This document shows, piece after piece, positions 46,353-58,386 of a stretch of DNA of 64,000 bases. The translations under genes and the position numbers were made by a program. The notes beneath the pieces are model-generated. The model worked only from the letters and a program-made list of their open reading frames with translations. It was not told the origin of the DNA and ran no database searches. This DNA comes from Mesocentrotus franciscanus (Eukaryota; Echinodermata; Echinoidea; Camarodonta; Strongylocentrotidae): positions 34,302,737 to 34,366,736 of the forward strand of contig CP137672.1 of assembly GCA_037976565.1 (NCBI GenBank), read 5' to 3'. Every line of letters begins with the position of its first letter. Within the stretch, counting starts at the first letter, position 1.

Positions 46353-49300
46353 GCGGAGGGCCAAAGTCAGAAAAGAGGGGTTTGCCTGCCACTACCGCAT
46401 AAAATAAGCACACCTTGTTTATTTGAAAGATTTTATCATAATACACAATATTTCAGAGGTGTTTTTTTAAATTTGTTGCGAACAATCCTAAATCGGAGGG
46501 GCGTCCAAAAAGCGGCCCTTTGACGAAAAATAGTATTTTGTGAATTATATTTTAAGGGAACCTTAAACCACCATGAGTTTGGTGTCATATGAAAGAGAAT
46601 TAAATCATCTAAATTTTGATACCAATTTCAATGAAATTGGGATTAATTAACATTGCAAATTTAAGTAAAAACATGATTTTTTGTGATTTTTTCCAAATAT
46701 TGAATTTTATCAATAATCGTTATTTTACATATATCAAAATTGGAGAAATGCATTTTTTGTAACTTTCCAGGAATTTGCCCTTATACAATGAAAATATACT
46801 GTGAAAAGGAAAGCTTTATATCTCTTTTCAATAAAAAGTTATAGCAACCCAAAATTATTGATTCGATTTCCACAAAAACAACATTTTTGCCCACATGTGT
46901 ATTAACTGTATGCATATACCTGTATTAGTGTATTGAGAACCTGTTTGGTGTGTTTACATCGAGTTTTAAAGATAACTTTGAGTAAACCTTTAATCACCAT
47001 GGATTTGGTGTCAAAAGATGAATAATTGAAATACCTTCAAGTTGATATCAATTTCATTGAATTATGTAGAGTGTGAAATGTAAATTTTGAGCCAAAAGGT
47101 GCTTTTTGTAGATATTTTTTTCCTCTAATTTTGGCCAGTATCTTGGTATAGTAACTGGACAAATGTGACTGGAAATTTAGTATTGCAGAAAGTTCAAGTG
47201 ATTTGGAGTGCTGACTGCAAATGATAAGTATTTCTTCTGTACTCTGAGATGTTTCAGGAAATGTGGGCATTGACAGTTGCTCCCCCACCCCGCCCCTTCC
47301 AGCCTCTTTTCATAATCTTGCCCATGACCAAGACAAGTTAGTCCATGAACACGAACAAAGTAATGCAGACAGTCCAGACAGTTAAAAGGATTAGGCCAGG
47401 AGAGTGCTTAGTGCAATTGATAAGTATTTCTATACTCTGTGATGTTTTAGAAAATGGGGCATGGGCAGGTGCCTCATCCCCTCCCCACACACAATTAACT
47501 ATTATTTGACACCACCCCTTCCATCTGTCATCTGACCGCTTAGTACAATCTTGTCATGGTAAAGACAAATATTTGAACATAATCAAAGACAGATCATTTT
47601 AAAAAAATCATGCTTGTGATTTAGCTGGGATTATATAAACAGCCACGAGACCAACAATGTAGGTCTCTTGAACCCTCAGAAAAATTGTTGGGATGCCCAT
47701 AAAACTGACATGGCGGTCTTGTGAATCCTCAAGTAATTTTTCAGAAGACCATGCATAAAGCCGAAGCGTTAATGTGCTGTAAATTCTTTTCAATACATGT
47801 GGATATCAAGTCTGAGCCAAACATTTTTTTATTTTTTATTATTGAAGAAAACACATATAAATACTTTTATTTGCGTTAATATAGAAAACATTACTTAATT
47901 TACAAGCATTAGAATACAGTTTATTGCATTGATATTTATTTGCTTCATAAATATACATGTATGTACAAAAAGCAATGTGTATATAGATTTTCTGGCCTAA
48001 GGTACTCTTATTTAAAAAAGGTCCATTTTTCGGAGGGTAAATGTTTATGAACGCCCAAACCTCTTATACATTTTAATGAAAAATTTAATGAAGACTTATA
48101 ACTAAGGCTTAGGGTATTGCTCCGAAGGGGTGGGCGTGGGGAATGAATTTCCTATTTTCATTTCTGAATATTTCCGCACGGGAGTCACTCAGGCCTTCTT
48201 GTGGTTCTGAAAAGGAAGGGTTCGCACATCAGTGTTTTACCCTAAATTGTTTTAATATATATTTCATTATTCACCTTGATTCGCCTAAGCAGAAAGGAGC
48301 GACATTATGAAATTGCCTTAACTCGCCTTTCTTTCTAAATTTGGACGTCTTCCGATCACACTAGCACAACTTCACTATCAACATGAATTTAATATATCTT
48401 TGGATGCTGTTTCAATGTGGTAAAATTAATTATTTGTTTTAAAATTCCTATCCACTATATGTCCTTAAGCAACTAAAACTTTTACAGCTTTGTCGAAAGA
48501 TCGAATAACCAGATAACAACAGGACTACAACATTTAGACAGGCCTTTTATTTTTCTACATCATGTCTTTGACACAAAACTTATTTGATGTTTCCAGGGGC
48601 AGACTGGGACTGAACATTGGTTTTTAAAGTGTTATGCGACCTGCCCACTGAATATGTAAGATGCATATATATCAAGTGGCCCTCAGACCACAAATCGACT
48701 GGACCTTGATCCAACCAAAAATAAAGAGCTGCTCGTGGGGAAAATTCCCAAACTCCCCACGGCCAATCTGTCTCTGGATCTTTCCTTATAGGATACGTGT
48801 ATCTTTATCTACCCAAAATGACAAATTTGTCACTGGCAGTTGTCAGCGGAAGCCCCTTGTAAAAAGTAAAGCACATGCGTCGATTGAGAGAGAGAGAGAA
48901 AAGAGAGGGGGGTGAGGGGTTGACACCACGTCAACTCAATAGTTTGATAAACATTGTATCCTTGCATATAACGAAAAATCTTTAAAATCTAATGAGCCAT
49001 TTTTTCTTGAATATTCTTCAATCTGGTCAGGAAATTCTAATTTAGGGATTTGTTTGTATGAATAACTATGTCATTTTCTTATTTACATAAATGCATTTTT
49101 TATTATTTACCATACATGGTGATTCAATTCTCAAACATTCATCCCACACCCATTTCCATTATAAACATTGTCTTCATGTCTTATGCCTTAATTTATTTCT
49201 AAATTCAGAACTAGTTTGCATTCTAAACACATCTTGGTAGTTTTAAATCTCATTACTATTTCAAATTGGGGTGGCGGGGTTGGTGAAACGTTCTTAAACC

Positions 49301-51149
49301 CATCTCCAGGATGTTCCAGGATGTACACGTTACCAAAACTAAGGAATTAATAATTCCAAGATTTCTTCCAAACTCACCCCATAATACATGCATAATGCTG
49401 CATTTATCCATCATTTTCTTCAAAATTAAGAACTTCTTTGCATTATAATCATGTCTTGGTGATTAAAATCTCAGACTTTTTATGATGTGGGAAAGGACTC
49501 TTTCCTAACCTACATGTATTTTTGATATATCCAACATTTTTTTCAAAAGGAAAATGCATCATTATTTGCCTGGATAAAAAAATCCCCACACCGTTCCCAT
49601 TGTCACGATAGGCCTGTAAGCTGGGCCTTCTTTCCATTTTCTTCAAAATTTTATTTAGGTCATTGGCTGATTTAAATGAGAATTGGATTTTCTGAATAAA
49701 AATTTAAAAACAATGTTCTCAGCATCCCCTTCATTCTCTGAGTATCCTTCTAATTACTCTTAACGTTATAACATGGTGTGCATCATAGCAAGTCTAGATA
49801 AGGTAGATAATTAAACAGAATCTATCCATGTACCAGCCTCGACTCCCTTTTTGGCTGGCGTTCTGGACAGCCAGGATAATGCCAATATCTTGTCAGGACA
49901 TAGAACATAGGATCAATCACAATGCCAGGAGGTTTGTTCAGGAGTGAGGAGGCGACACCATGTGAAGTGGATTCACTACTCGCTAGTGCCCTTTGGCAAG
50001 GCATTATTCCAAAATTCCTCAGAGAGGACTTACGAATGTGGGTACCCTAGTTTCTTACAAGCATACACATGTTTTCTTAGTAGTCAGGCAAAATAAACCA
50101 TCAAACCAAACATGGCGATACTATATTATATTCATGTTGATAGATGCACTAACTTGTCTAGGTCATGGGCAAGATTATGTCAAGCGGCTGGAAGGGGCGG
50201 GGTGGGAGGGGGGACTGCTAATGCCCACATTTTCTGAAACATCCCAGAGTAAACAAGAAGTACTTATCAATTGCAGTCAGCACTCCAAATCCCTTGAACT
50301 TTCTGCACCACTAAATGTTCAATCACTGTTGTCCAGTTAATATACCGAAATACTGGCCAAAATTAGAGGGGAAAAAATATCTACAAAAACAATTTTTGGC
50401 TCAAAATTTACATTTCACACACTACATAATTCAATGAAATTGTTATCAACTTGAAGATATTTCAATTATCCATCTTTTGACACCAAATCCATGGTGATTA
50501 GAGGTTTTACTCAAAAGTTATCTTTAAAACTCAATGTAAACACGCCAAACAGGTCCTCAATACACTAATACACGTACATGCATACAGTTAATACACATGT
50601 GGGCAAAAATGTTGTTTTTGTGGAAATCGAATCAATAATTTTGGGTTGCTATAACTTTTTATTGAAGAGACATATACACTTTTCCTTTTCACAGAATATT
50701 ATCCTTGTATATGGGTAAATTCCTGGAAAGTTACAAAAATGCATTTCTCCAATTTTGATATATGTAAAATAACGATTATTGATAAAATTCAATATTTGGA
50801 AAAAATCACAAAAATCATGTTTTTTACTTAAATTTGCAATGCTAATTAATCCCAATTTCATTGAAATTGGTATCAAAATTTAGATCATTTAATTCTCTTT
50901 CATATGACACCAAACTCATGGTGGTTTAAGGTTCCTTAAAATATAATTCACAAAATACTATTTTTTGTCAAAAGGGCCGCTTTTGGACGCCCTCCGATTT
51001 AGGATTGTTCGCAACAAATTAAAAAAAAAACACCTCTGAAATATTGTGTATTATGATAAAATCTTTCAAATAAACAAGGTGTGCTTAGTTTATGCGGTAG
51101 TGGCAGGCAACTCAAAAACCGAGCATGATATTTGACTTTGGCCCTCCGC
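46353..51149. mobile_element. 4.8-kb element with ~1-kb inverted arms, in THAP intron 1
   Basis: Arm 46353-47342 is complementary to 50149-51149 over about 1 kb at high identity with small indels. Shared landmarks include gcggagggccaaagtc at the outer ends, the words around 46565 and 50930 (ccaccatgagtttggtgtca), and cataatcttgcccatgacc at the inner ends. The 2.8-kb interior (47343-50148) has no convincing gene; part of the arm sequence (about 47215-47265) is echoed at 47400-47455. It could be a long-TIR DNA transposon or a palindromic duplication; no target duplication is evident. Confidence 0.8.
49835..50030 (-). mobile_element. Possible SINE-like remnant
   Basis: The block around gtgccctttggcaaggcatt resembles a word found in tRNA-related SINEs of marine deuterostomes. 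A 60-residue minus frame across it is probably chance. It lies inside the interior of the 4.8-kb palindromic element. Confidence 0.3.
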
Positions 51150-52698
51150 TTATTAGTGAAAGGTAGATCTATATTAATTGTCAAAACAAATTGAAATTGC
51201 GTGTAATAAGATCTAGAGTCTAGACCTCTAGAATCTATATCAAAATATCTCTTAAAAATTAAAAGTAGGGGGTCTATACAATTACAACTACAAGTATAGC
51301 ACACACAACGTCGCTATGCCTATGCTATGGCTATGCGCAGACATATAACCAATGACTTCTTGTTATTTAGATTTGTTATGACTGAATTATTAGACCCTAA
51401 CTCAGTACTTGTTTCACTTTCAGTTTCAGGCTTCACCAACATACTGACTGACATAGAGAGCAAGCTGTCAGTGTCAACAAACTAGTCTAACAACATGGTT
51501 TTTACTAATAGTAATACTAGGGCTAGGCTCTCGAGCTAGAAGTAGCACTAAAATGACTAAATATTTATGTGTTTGCCTATCTTTTCTTCTTTTCACACCT
51601 AACCAAGTACCAACACATATCCCCACTTGATTGGATTCAGTTTATGACTTTATGACTTATGTTTTGTGGCTTTCCCCTTCCCCAGGCCAGGCCAGGCCCA
51701 GCCAAGTTACAAATATTCACACATAGTCATAAAAACAAGCAGATGGGACTACAAGCGAAAACTAGACTACAAATAGTACAATGTCGCGACGATTAGATTA
51801 TCATATGAAACCAGTCTTTAAACGCTAATTTTTGTAATATCTAAATGAAATGATCACTTACTTGTGAAATGTTTTCAAGGAGCCTTTCACGAGTCGATTT
51901 GTGCATTTGATGGCTGCACAAAAAGGCATTTTGTTGACATTTAGAAAATCTTCGTTCGCATCACATCTGCGGCGGCAGGCGAGAAATGTTGGTACAGAAA
52001 TGTTAGGCACTATATGCATGTAGCTAGTAGGTGCTCAGCTTACTGAAAAAATTCACGTCAAATATTCACGTCTGCGTGTGAGACGCAGACGTGAATATTG
52101 ACGCAGATTTTCCAGCCGATTTTCACGTCTGCGTGTCCCTTCAGGGCCATTGAGTACAGAAAAATGAAAAATTACCAAACAAAGGTATACGTCAATTTTT
52201 TTGATTTTCACGTCTTGGACGTAAATGACAAGAAATTTGTTGCATAGGTATACGTCAATTTTTTTGATTTTCACGTCTTGGACGTAAAAGACAAGAAATT
52301 GGTTGCATAGGTATACAGTCAGTCAGCTGCACGCTCGTTAATGAGCATATCGTGCGGGCGTTATCGTGCGATGGAAACAGCTCGATGAATAAATATCCAC
52401 AGACGAGAAGTTACGAGATTGTGCGAGAATATTGCAAGGGATAACGTAGACTCCATTTTCTCGCGCATGCTCAGTTTTTGAGCAGCCATGTTTGGGTAAG
52501 TCGATCTCCAGAAAATTTCCTTTCAAATGATATGAAATGTTAATATATTTCCTCGAAATTGACGTTTTTACAGCACCATTCAATGAAGTCTAATTTTGAG
52601 AAATTTTCGTTCCTAGTTTTGTACCTAAATTTTGTTTCCGTGAACCTGACCCGTTCGAAAAACGAAAAATATATTTTGATGTCGATATGTGTTCAGCA

Positions 52699-52899
52699 AT
52701 GTCTGAAATTGCTAAATCAGTTGTCAAATTTGAGGTTCCTCGACGGGAAATTAGTGAACTAAGCTTCCAAAATTCACATGAAAATCATGTTTTCACCGGA
52801 AATAGGTACTCGGAGTTGGGTGAACTGGCGCGAAATGGTCTAAACATAGTAAAACGCGCGAATGTTCATCAACGGAGTAGTGCATACCCGATCGTATAG
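52699..52899 (+). CDS. Hypothetical first exon/small ORF of the 5.9-kb element
   Basis: An ATG-started frame of 66 codons begins MSEIAKSVVKFEVPRRE and carries an acidic/polar middle (ISELSFQNSHENHVF). It may end at a weak donor near 52848 (gtaaaa) rather than at the TAG. Support comes from a related segment at 57853-57956 with the same promoter-proximal word (ccgtgaac-tgacccgttcgaa, about 50-60 bp upstream of each ATG) and a similar start (MSKLSKNIKIDEVPTR). Function unknown. Confidence 0.35.
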   Translation: MSEIAKSVVKFEVPRREISELSFQNSHENHVFTGNRYSELGELARNGLNIVKRANVHQRSSAYPIV

Positions 52900-53550
52900 T
52901 GTTGTCCCACATATAGATTTTTAATGGAGTTTTGAGTGCAATTGTTTATCAAAGACCGAAACTATTTCATTTTTTGTTGAATTTCAGTTTCCTCATGTGG
53001 TCAGGCATTAAATGGGACTGGGATTCTTAGGAATAACGTCTTTAGATTGAATTCCAAAAGGATTTGATCTAGACTTCTGAGTCGAGATCTAGCACTAGCA
53101 CTAGCCACTCCAGCAAAGCCAAAGCATAGAGAGTCAATACTGCGTATGGACCTCTAGCGCTGTACCGTGTGCTACTACTAGGCAGCAATTTCACATGTGA
53201 ATAGTCAATAGACTTACAACACACAAATGCACACAATTATGCCGATAAAACTGTAAGCAAGTTTGACAGTGGACTCACGATTTTAATTTTTAAATTATTC
53301 TTTCTAACATCGGTGAGTTGAACAAATTGTATTTTACTGCTATTTAGGTGTCATCAATTGTCACTAAAGTACTGATTTTGAGTGAAATCAGTTTAATTTT
53401 GTACAGTGGTGTTTGAAATGTTGAGATCAATAAAACGGGTTTTAATACACAGCCAGGATAGCGATGCAGCTATGTGTGGCACTAGCTAGTAGATCTAGAG
53501 GTCTACTAGTACTAGTAGACGTCTAGTAAGTAGTAGCAGTCTAGACTCGA

Positions 53551-53712
53551 CTTCTTTTCCCCATTTTCTTTGACTTTTCTTCTTCCCCTTCTTTCTTTCC
53601 CTTTCTTTCTTTCCCTTTCTTTCTTTCCCTTCTTTCTTTCCCTTTTTTCTTTCCCTTTCTCTCCTCTTTCCCTTTGCCTTCTTTTCCTTCTCTCAATCTC
53701 TTTTTTTCTTTT
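53551..53712. repeat. Polypyrimidine (CTTT)n-rich tract
   Basis: Repeats of ctttctttccc on plus. The Lys/Arg/Glu frame on minus is an artefact. Confidence 0.85.
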
Positions 53713-53881
53713 TATGGCGGGGGACAAGGCCCAATGGGGCAGTCACTGGTCACACTCGCACCTCACGGGACCTCAAGGCTCAGGTATTTTAAAGGCCCTC
53801 GGCCATTATCAAATCAAGTTATTTATTGTGTCTCAATTAAGCAGATGCAAATTGTAACATTAATGTTTCCCATTTCTGTTT

Positions 53882-54377
53882 CAGAAGATCTAAAGGAACA
53901 GTTCCAGAAAATGTGTCAGCCGTCAGGAAATGGCATTGAAATTGATGAATCCCCAGATGTATCAACCCAGCAATTGCAGCAATGGTAGAAGGCTACAGCA
54001 GAATAAAGACCAACACCCATCTTGTGTCTGCCATGTATTCATTTTGGAAGTATGTACTATGCTGGGGCAGCAAGGGCACTTCAAAAGAAAGGCAAAAAGG
54101 CAGGCATGTGAAGCGTGTTCGCTTGAGTGGGAGCAAGCACATTGGTGTGCAACCGACTGCCACTGCAAGACGCAGAATCCACATGGGAAGAGGAGGGTCA
54201 AGGCTTCATGCTGGGCTGCCATCAAAATCCTCTAACATTCCTGAGCACGGATATTCCCACCCCAATCATCCCAGTCTTCAGTTGTTCTCCTATCCACTTA
54301 GAAGAAGAGTGCCAGCACCGCACAATCTAAGCCATGCTGTCGCTTCCCTTGGAAAACACATAGTACCAAATAAATAA
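53882..54377 (+). pseudogene. Frame-broken protein-coding remnant of the 5.9-kb element
   Basis: After a plausible acceptor (tctgtttcag) the sequence reads EDLKEQFQKMCQPSGNGIEI, then DESPDVSTQQLQQ. It is closed by TAG but continues one frame over (MVEGYSRIKTNTHLVSAMYS), through KHIGVQPTATARRRI to a stop at 54375-54377. AATAAA lies near the stop. The basic GVQPTA-ARRR motif followed by a basic, Gly/Pro-rich tail resembles the C-terminus of repeated marine-invertebrate proteins I cannot name with certainty. One lost base near 53985 would explain the break. Confidence 0.45.
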
Positions 54378-56274
54378 GAGAATTATATAAATAATAATAA
54401 TTAAACGATTTTGTATAGTTCATCATAACACGGACTGATCCTAAGACATTTTCTCGATCTCCATTTTCAATTATTTATATCTTGATATATAATGGCACAA
54501 TCAGCCTATAAAACTCGGATGATTCATGTATCCTAAAGGTTTGTAACTATGATAGCAGCATTGGTCAAATCAATGTATTTTTTCTGAAACAAGAGACTAG
54601 CTTGTAGCAACAGCATGAATAATATTATAGGATCCCACCAGAGAGTTGAGATTTTGTGGGGTAATGTGCAAGTTGGAAAAATACCCCATTGTAATGATAC
54701 ATTGGAAATACTTTCTAAAAACTTCATGCACTGGAAATGTAAACCAGAATGTACAATAAACTACAATAGACATACTTGTATCGGTATGCCAATAATCAGA
54801 TTCAACTTCAGGACATATATAGTCAAGCATATTCTTTTCAGATAGAACAGTTTGTGCACAATTCGGGAATTATTATACATGTTGTAAAACAGGAATTATA
54901 TACTCTAAGATCACAGAGAATAATGTGCCGACACTGTTTTTGTTCAATTTCAGATCTGATGTTTATTTAGATATTTTGGTACCAGTAATCTGGTGAGGAA
55001 ATTGGAACATATTATGAGACTTAAAGGGTAACCATGACAATTATTACAGATAAATCTCATTATAGCAAGCTCAGTTACATATAATGATATTCTTGCCATA
55101 GGGATGATGCTGTTTATGCTTGTTGATACATAGGCATATACTCTTGATGATGTGTTTGAAAGCTCATTTTTATTGAAGTCCCGCTAATAACGAGATGACG
55201 TTAGTGCTTTCATCGACATCGCTCTAAGGAGGTTGAATTATATTCTTGATATCATTATTATTTCATATAGGAATTGGTTTTCATAATCAGTTCTAGTCAA
55301 AGTTGAAAGGTACAAGCATAGACAGAGTAGGTTTTGAAATATTTATTTGACAAGACCTTTTTCAAAACAGGAACTTTTTGTTGGGACGCTATGTCTGTAT
55401 CTTTAATTATTTTTGTTAATGTTATCCTTTAATTTTTAATAAACTCAACAAAAAATAAAGTAAAACTAATTCAAGTTACCATTTGGAAATGTGTTATTCA
55501 ATGTATTTGCGAATGCAATTAGATAATACCATTAAGACAGGAATTTGTTATACCAGTATACATGTAAATCAATATTTTTTAAATTTCTTTATTATTGGTG
55601 TGTTCTATCTCTTCTGACGATTAGACAGGTTAAAGTTATGCAGAATTAGCGAAGCTTTATTTCAAGAAATATTTGTTTACTTATTTATCTTTAGACAAAA
55701 CAAAGCTTTTCGACTTGCACTCATCAGAGTATTAATGTTTCTTTGTTTGAAGCTATTCTTTTAATTTGTTGTACATCTACTTGTACTTACCATCATTTTA
55801 TTTATGTATTTATTTCAGATTCCTAGCATGGAATCACCTCTTGTTTTAGACATAGTGAGAGAAAACAAACCGATGGAATTTTAAGTCATAACTGAAAATT
55901 GATGATGGAGTGTACTAGCTAAAGCTCTGAAGGAAAATCTTCTTTACAGAAATGATCAAAATTCTTAAGGAATTTAAATAATTAAACGAGAAAAGACATT
56001 TGTAAAAATTATGAAATTGGATGACGAAAGTGTCATCGATCACGTTAAGTTTTTTGAAATATCATCGATGGTGAGAGAAGAGTGTTGAAGAATAACATTG
56101 AGGCTGATTGGAATTTTTGTGTATTTTCTGCTTCTGTTGATAATAAATTGTCTAGGATTTTGAGCCAAGATTTTGGTTCGCGCAAAATAAAAAAGGACAC
56201 CACTGTTAATGTACAATTGTTTCTCTTGATAGCACTTTATTGCATTGATTTACACTCGAGATGATGGACAACGA

Positions 56275-56450
56275 ATGGGATGGGGGTGACCGTGATTGTG
56301 TTATACCACATAGTGATGATGACAGCAGTGGTAGTGTGAGTGAGAGATTGATAATAGTGGTGATGGTGGTGAAAGTGATGATTGTCATGGTGGTGGAGAT
56401 ATGATGATGGTGATGGTGCTGACATTGATGGATAGTGATAATAATGTGAA
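56275..56450. repeat. Impure (GAT/GGT)n microsatellite
   Basis: gatggtggtg and gatgatggtg words are interrupted throughout. His/Thr-rich frames on the minus strand derive from it. Confidence 0.75.
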
Positions 56451-56773
56451 CAACGTATAAACAAAAACAAATTGGGGTTTAAACAAGATCGACCAACCAA
56501 AACATTCATATTTTACAGCTTATTTGGACTGAGCAGTCTAGTACTAGGAGGTGGAGTGGGAGTATGTCAGAGCTATTCCCTCTATACGAATAATGCACAT
56601 CCTTTGTGTTTCAAAAGGCCTTTTATATAATCATTTAAATCAATTAAAATAAACTTGATTATGAGTTTTCTCCAGGATTCCGGCTTAAAAGAAGGTAATA
56701 AACATATACATTTAATCTATCAAAAGTCTATATAATATGATAGTATTTTTTACCAAGAAACTAGATACAAGAT

Positions 56774-56871
56774 CAGTGGCGGATCCAGGGGGCATTTAAA
56801 ACATCTGGATTCCCCCATCTTTCAAATTTTCCGGCTGTGCCCCCTATTTTCAAATCCTGGATCCGCCGCTG
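56774..56871. mobile_element. ~98-bp foldback (mini-MITE)
   Basis: The ends read cagtggcggatccaggggg and, in reverse, cagcggcggatccagga, with the centre also partly self-complementary. The gggcggatc-type terminus recurs near 44805 and 34196, so this is probably one member of a dispersed family. Confidence 0.65.
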
Positions 56872-57852
56872 CGCGCTGATGTATAACAATAGTACAGCAT
56901 ATAATTATAGAAAAAAATATATTGCAAGTTAAAAGAAATCATACATTGATTTTATGGAAGCCCTCTCCACTTATAGTTATACTAGCTATGATGTAATGAT
57001 TGACACACTTTATTCACTTCTTATTTTTATTTACATCTAGTAGGCGTTTATCTAGTAGTAGACTATAACAATTGTCAAGCAGACCAAATAGGCCTAAAGT
57101 AAAGGAAATCAAAACTATAGATTTTCATCTACATTATTTTACTAATGTCACTAAGAGCTTTTGATATATAGATCACTAAAATCAGATCTCTTGACTGCTA
57201 CATATAGCTACATGTATATATATATATATCTATGGACTACTAGTAGCTAACAACAAACCTGAAAATAAACATTTGCAACGTCGTCTGCTATCAAGGGGGC
57301 GACCACATTTACACAGTAGTCCATAGTATAAAGTGCAATATTATGTTTTGCAACTATGTACTAGCAACTGCACCATGCCACTTATACCGTAAATATTTAG
57401 GGATTTTTTTTCAGGTGATGAATTCGATGACAATTGCATTTTGCTCAGCTGATCGAACTCGCCGATTCAGACATCGGTGAAGTCGTATAATTTCGTTACA
57501 CAAATGTGTATGGGTGGGCGCATACTATATTCTTCAACTGGTAATTTCTTGAAACGAACACTAAATTTTACAAAATTAAACGTATCACTGCCCATGGTCA
57601 ATCTTTTTAATCGATAAATACCAAGATATTTACATGAAATGGAGTTAAAATGTTGAAATAACGCCATTATTCGTGCCTAGAAAACAGACCTCGAAGTCAC
57701 AAGTTCGTTCACCTTTGACGAATGGTCGTTCGGTAGGTGATCGGAAATCTTCGTATTCATATATCTTCTTCATGTGGAACTATTTTTAAAAACCGTGAAC
57801 TTGACCCGTTCGAATCACCAAATAACCTAATCTTCACACCATACAAAGAATG

Positions 57853-57956
57853 ATGTCTAAACTCTCCAAAAATATAAAGATTGATGAGGTTCCTACTCGT
57901 TTTATACGTTTTTATGCATTCACTTTCATCATAAACTCGATGAAAATGGGGAAAAG
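57853..57956 (+). other. Second first-exon-like segment inside the 5.9-kb element
   Basis: The frame starts MSKLSKNIKIDEVPTRFIRF and ends at a good donor (aaaag then gtaagc at 57957). It is a diverged direct duplicate of the segment at 52699, including the upstream ccgtgaacttgacccgttcg word. Only 260 bp remain before the right TIR, so no downstream exon can lie inside the element. Confidence 0.35.
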
Positions 57957-58386
57957 GTAAGCTTGTATTTGACGGGAATTATTTCATAAGGTAATGGAGT
58001 CCAGTTTATTTCTAATTCAGATCAATGAAAGAGCAGTTTCTCCTCTTCAATTTGACATATCATTCATGCTAAATGATTTACGAGATACCATTTTGTATAG
58101 GTGGAAACATGTCTGTGTTTTCAAGCTCGTGTGCTCATTACGTATGCATATTGACCGCTGGGCTTGCATACGACTACGATAAATACGGGCGGTTTTCGTG
58201 CAGCAGCGGACTGACTGTATACGTCAATTTTTTTGATTTTCACGTCTTGGACGTAAAAGACAAGAAATTTGTTGCATAGGTATACGTCAATTTTTTTGAT
58301 TTTCACGTCTTGGACGTAAAAGACAAGAAATTTGTTGCATACGTATACGTCAAATTTTTGCGTTTGCGTGTCCCTTAGGAGCCACC

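Larger units (their letters stand above)
44816..51929 (-). pseudogene. THAP-domain gene, three exons, disabled as written
   Basis: THAP domains are C2CH zinc modules that bind DNA. Exon 1 (51929-51862) starts MPFCAAIKCTNRLVKG, with Cys4 and Cys9, and ends TFH plus two bases before GTAAGT. Exon 2 (45861-45665) encodes FPKAGPALLKEWLVKMRR, then VCSDHFEAECFD (Cys and His ligands) and the diagnostic AIPTIF. Exon 3 (44915 down to about 44816) encodes TVKKRKPPTKPRSSED and a Ser/Thr/Pro-rich stretch, then runs into the repeat at 44290-44818. Two defects are present. An in-frame TAG follows WTQSQ in exon 2 (about 45784-45786), where relatives have Tyr or His. Exon 1 (phase 2) and exon 2 do not match in frame unless one C of a CCCC run is removed. 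Either could be an assembly error or polymorphism, but together with the truncated exon 3 they suggest a decaying gene. It lies upstream of the fusion gene on the same strand. Confidence 0.72.
52317..58216. mobile_element. 5.9-kb TIR DNA element with 6-bp target-site duplication GTATAC
   Basis: The left end reads AGTCAGTCAGCTGC and the right end, in reverse, AGTCAGTCCGCTGC. GTATAC flanks both sides (52311-52316 and 58217-58222), and outside them the host repeat continues. Length is 5900 bp. A 6-bp duplication with ends beginning AG is a property of Polinton/Maverick elements, but those are usually longer than 15 kb and I see no polymerase, integrase or capsid frame, so the class is open. It contains frame-broken coding remnants at 53882-54377 and two related first-exon-like segments (52699, 57853). 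It also holds a polypyrimidine tract at 53551-53712, a GATGGT-type microsatellite at 56275-56450 and a foldback at 56774-56871. The rest (54378-56270, 56872-57770) is A+T-rich with no gene seen. Confidence 0.82.
52030..58386 (-). repeat. Second copy of the 42896-43428 element, split by a 5.9-kb insertion
   Basis: 52030-52316 and 58223-58386 together match the element at 42896-43428 in reverse orientation: ggtgctcagcttactg at the left edge, gtcccttaggagccacc at the right, and the about 63-bp gtatacgtcaa units inside. The interruption lies exactly at a gtatac word within a unit. Joined, the halves are about 451 bp versus 533 bp for copy 1, a difference in unit number. Confidence 0.88.
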
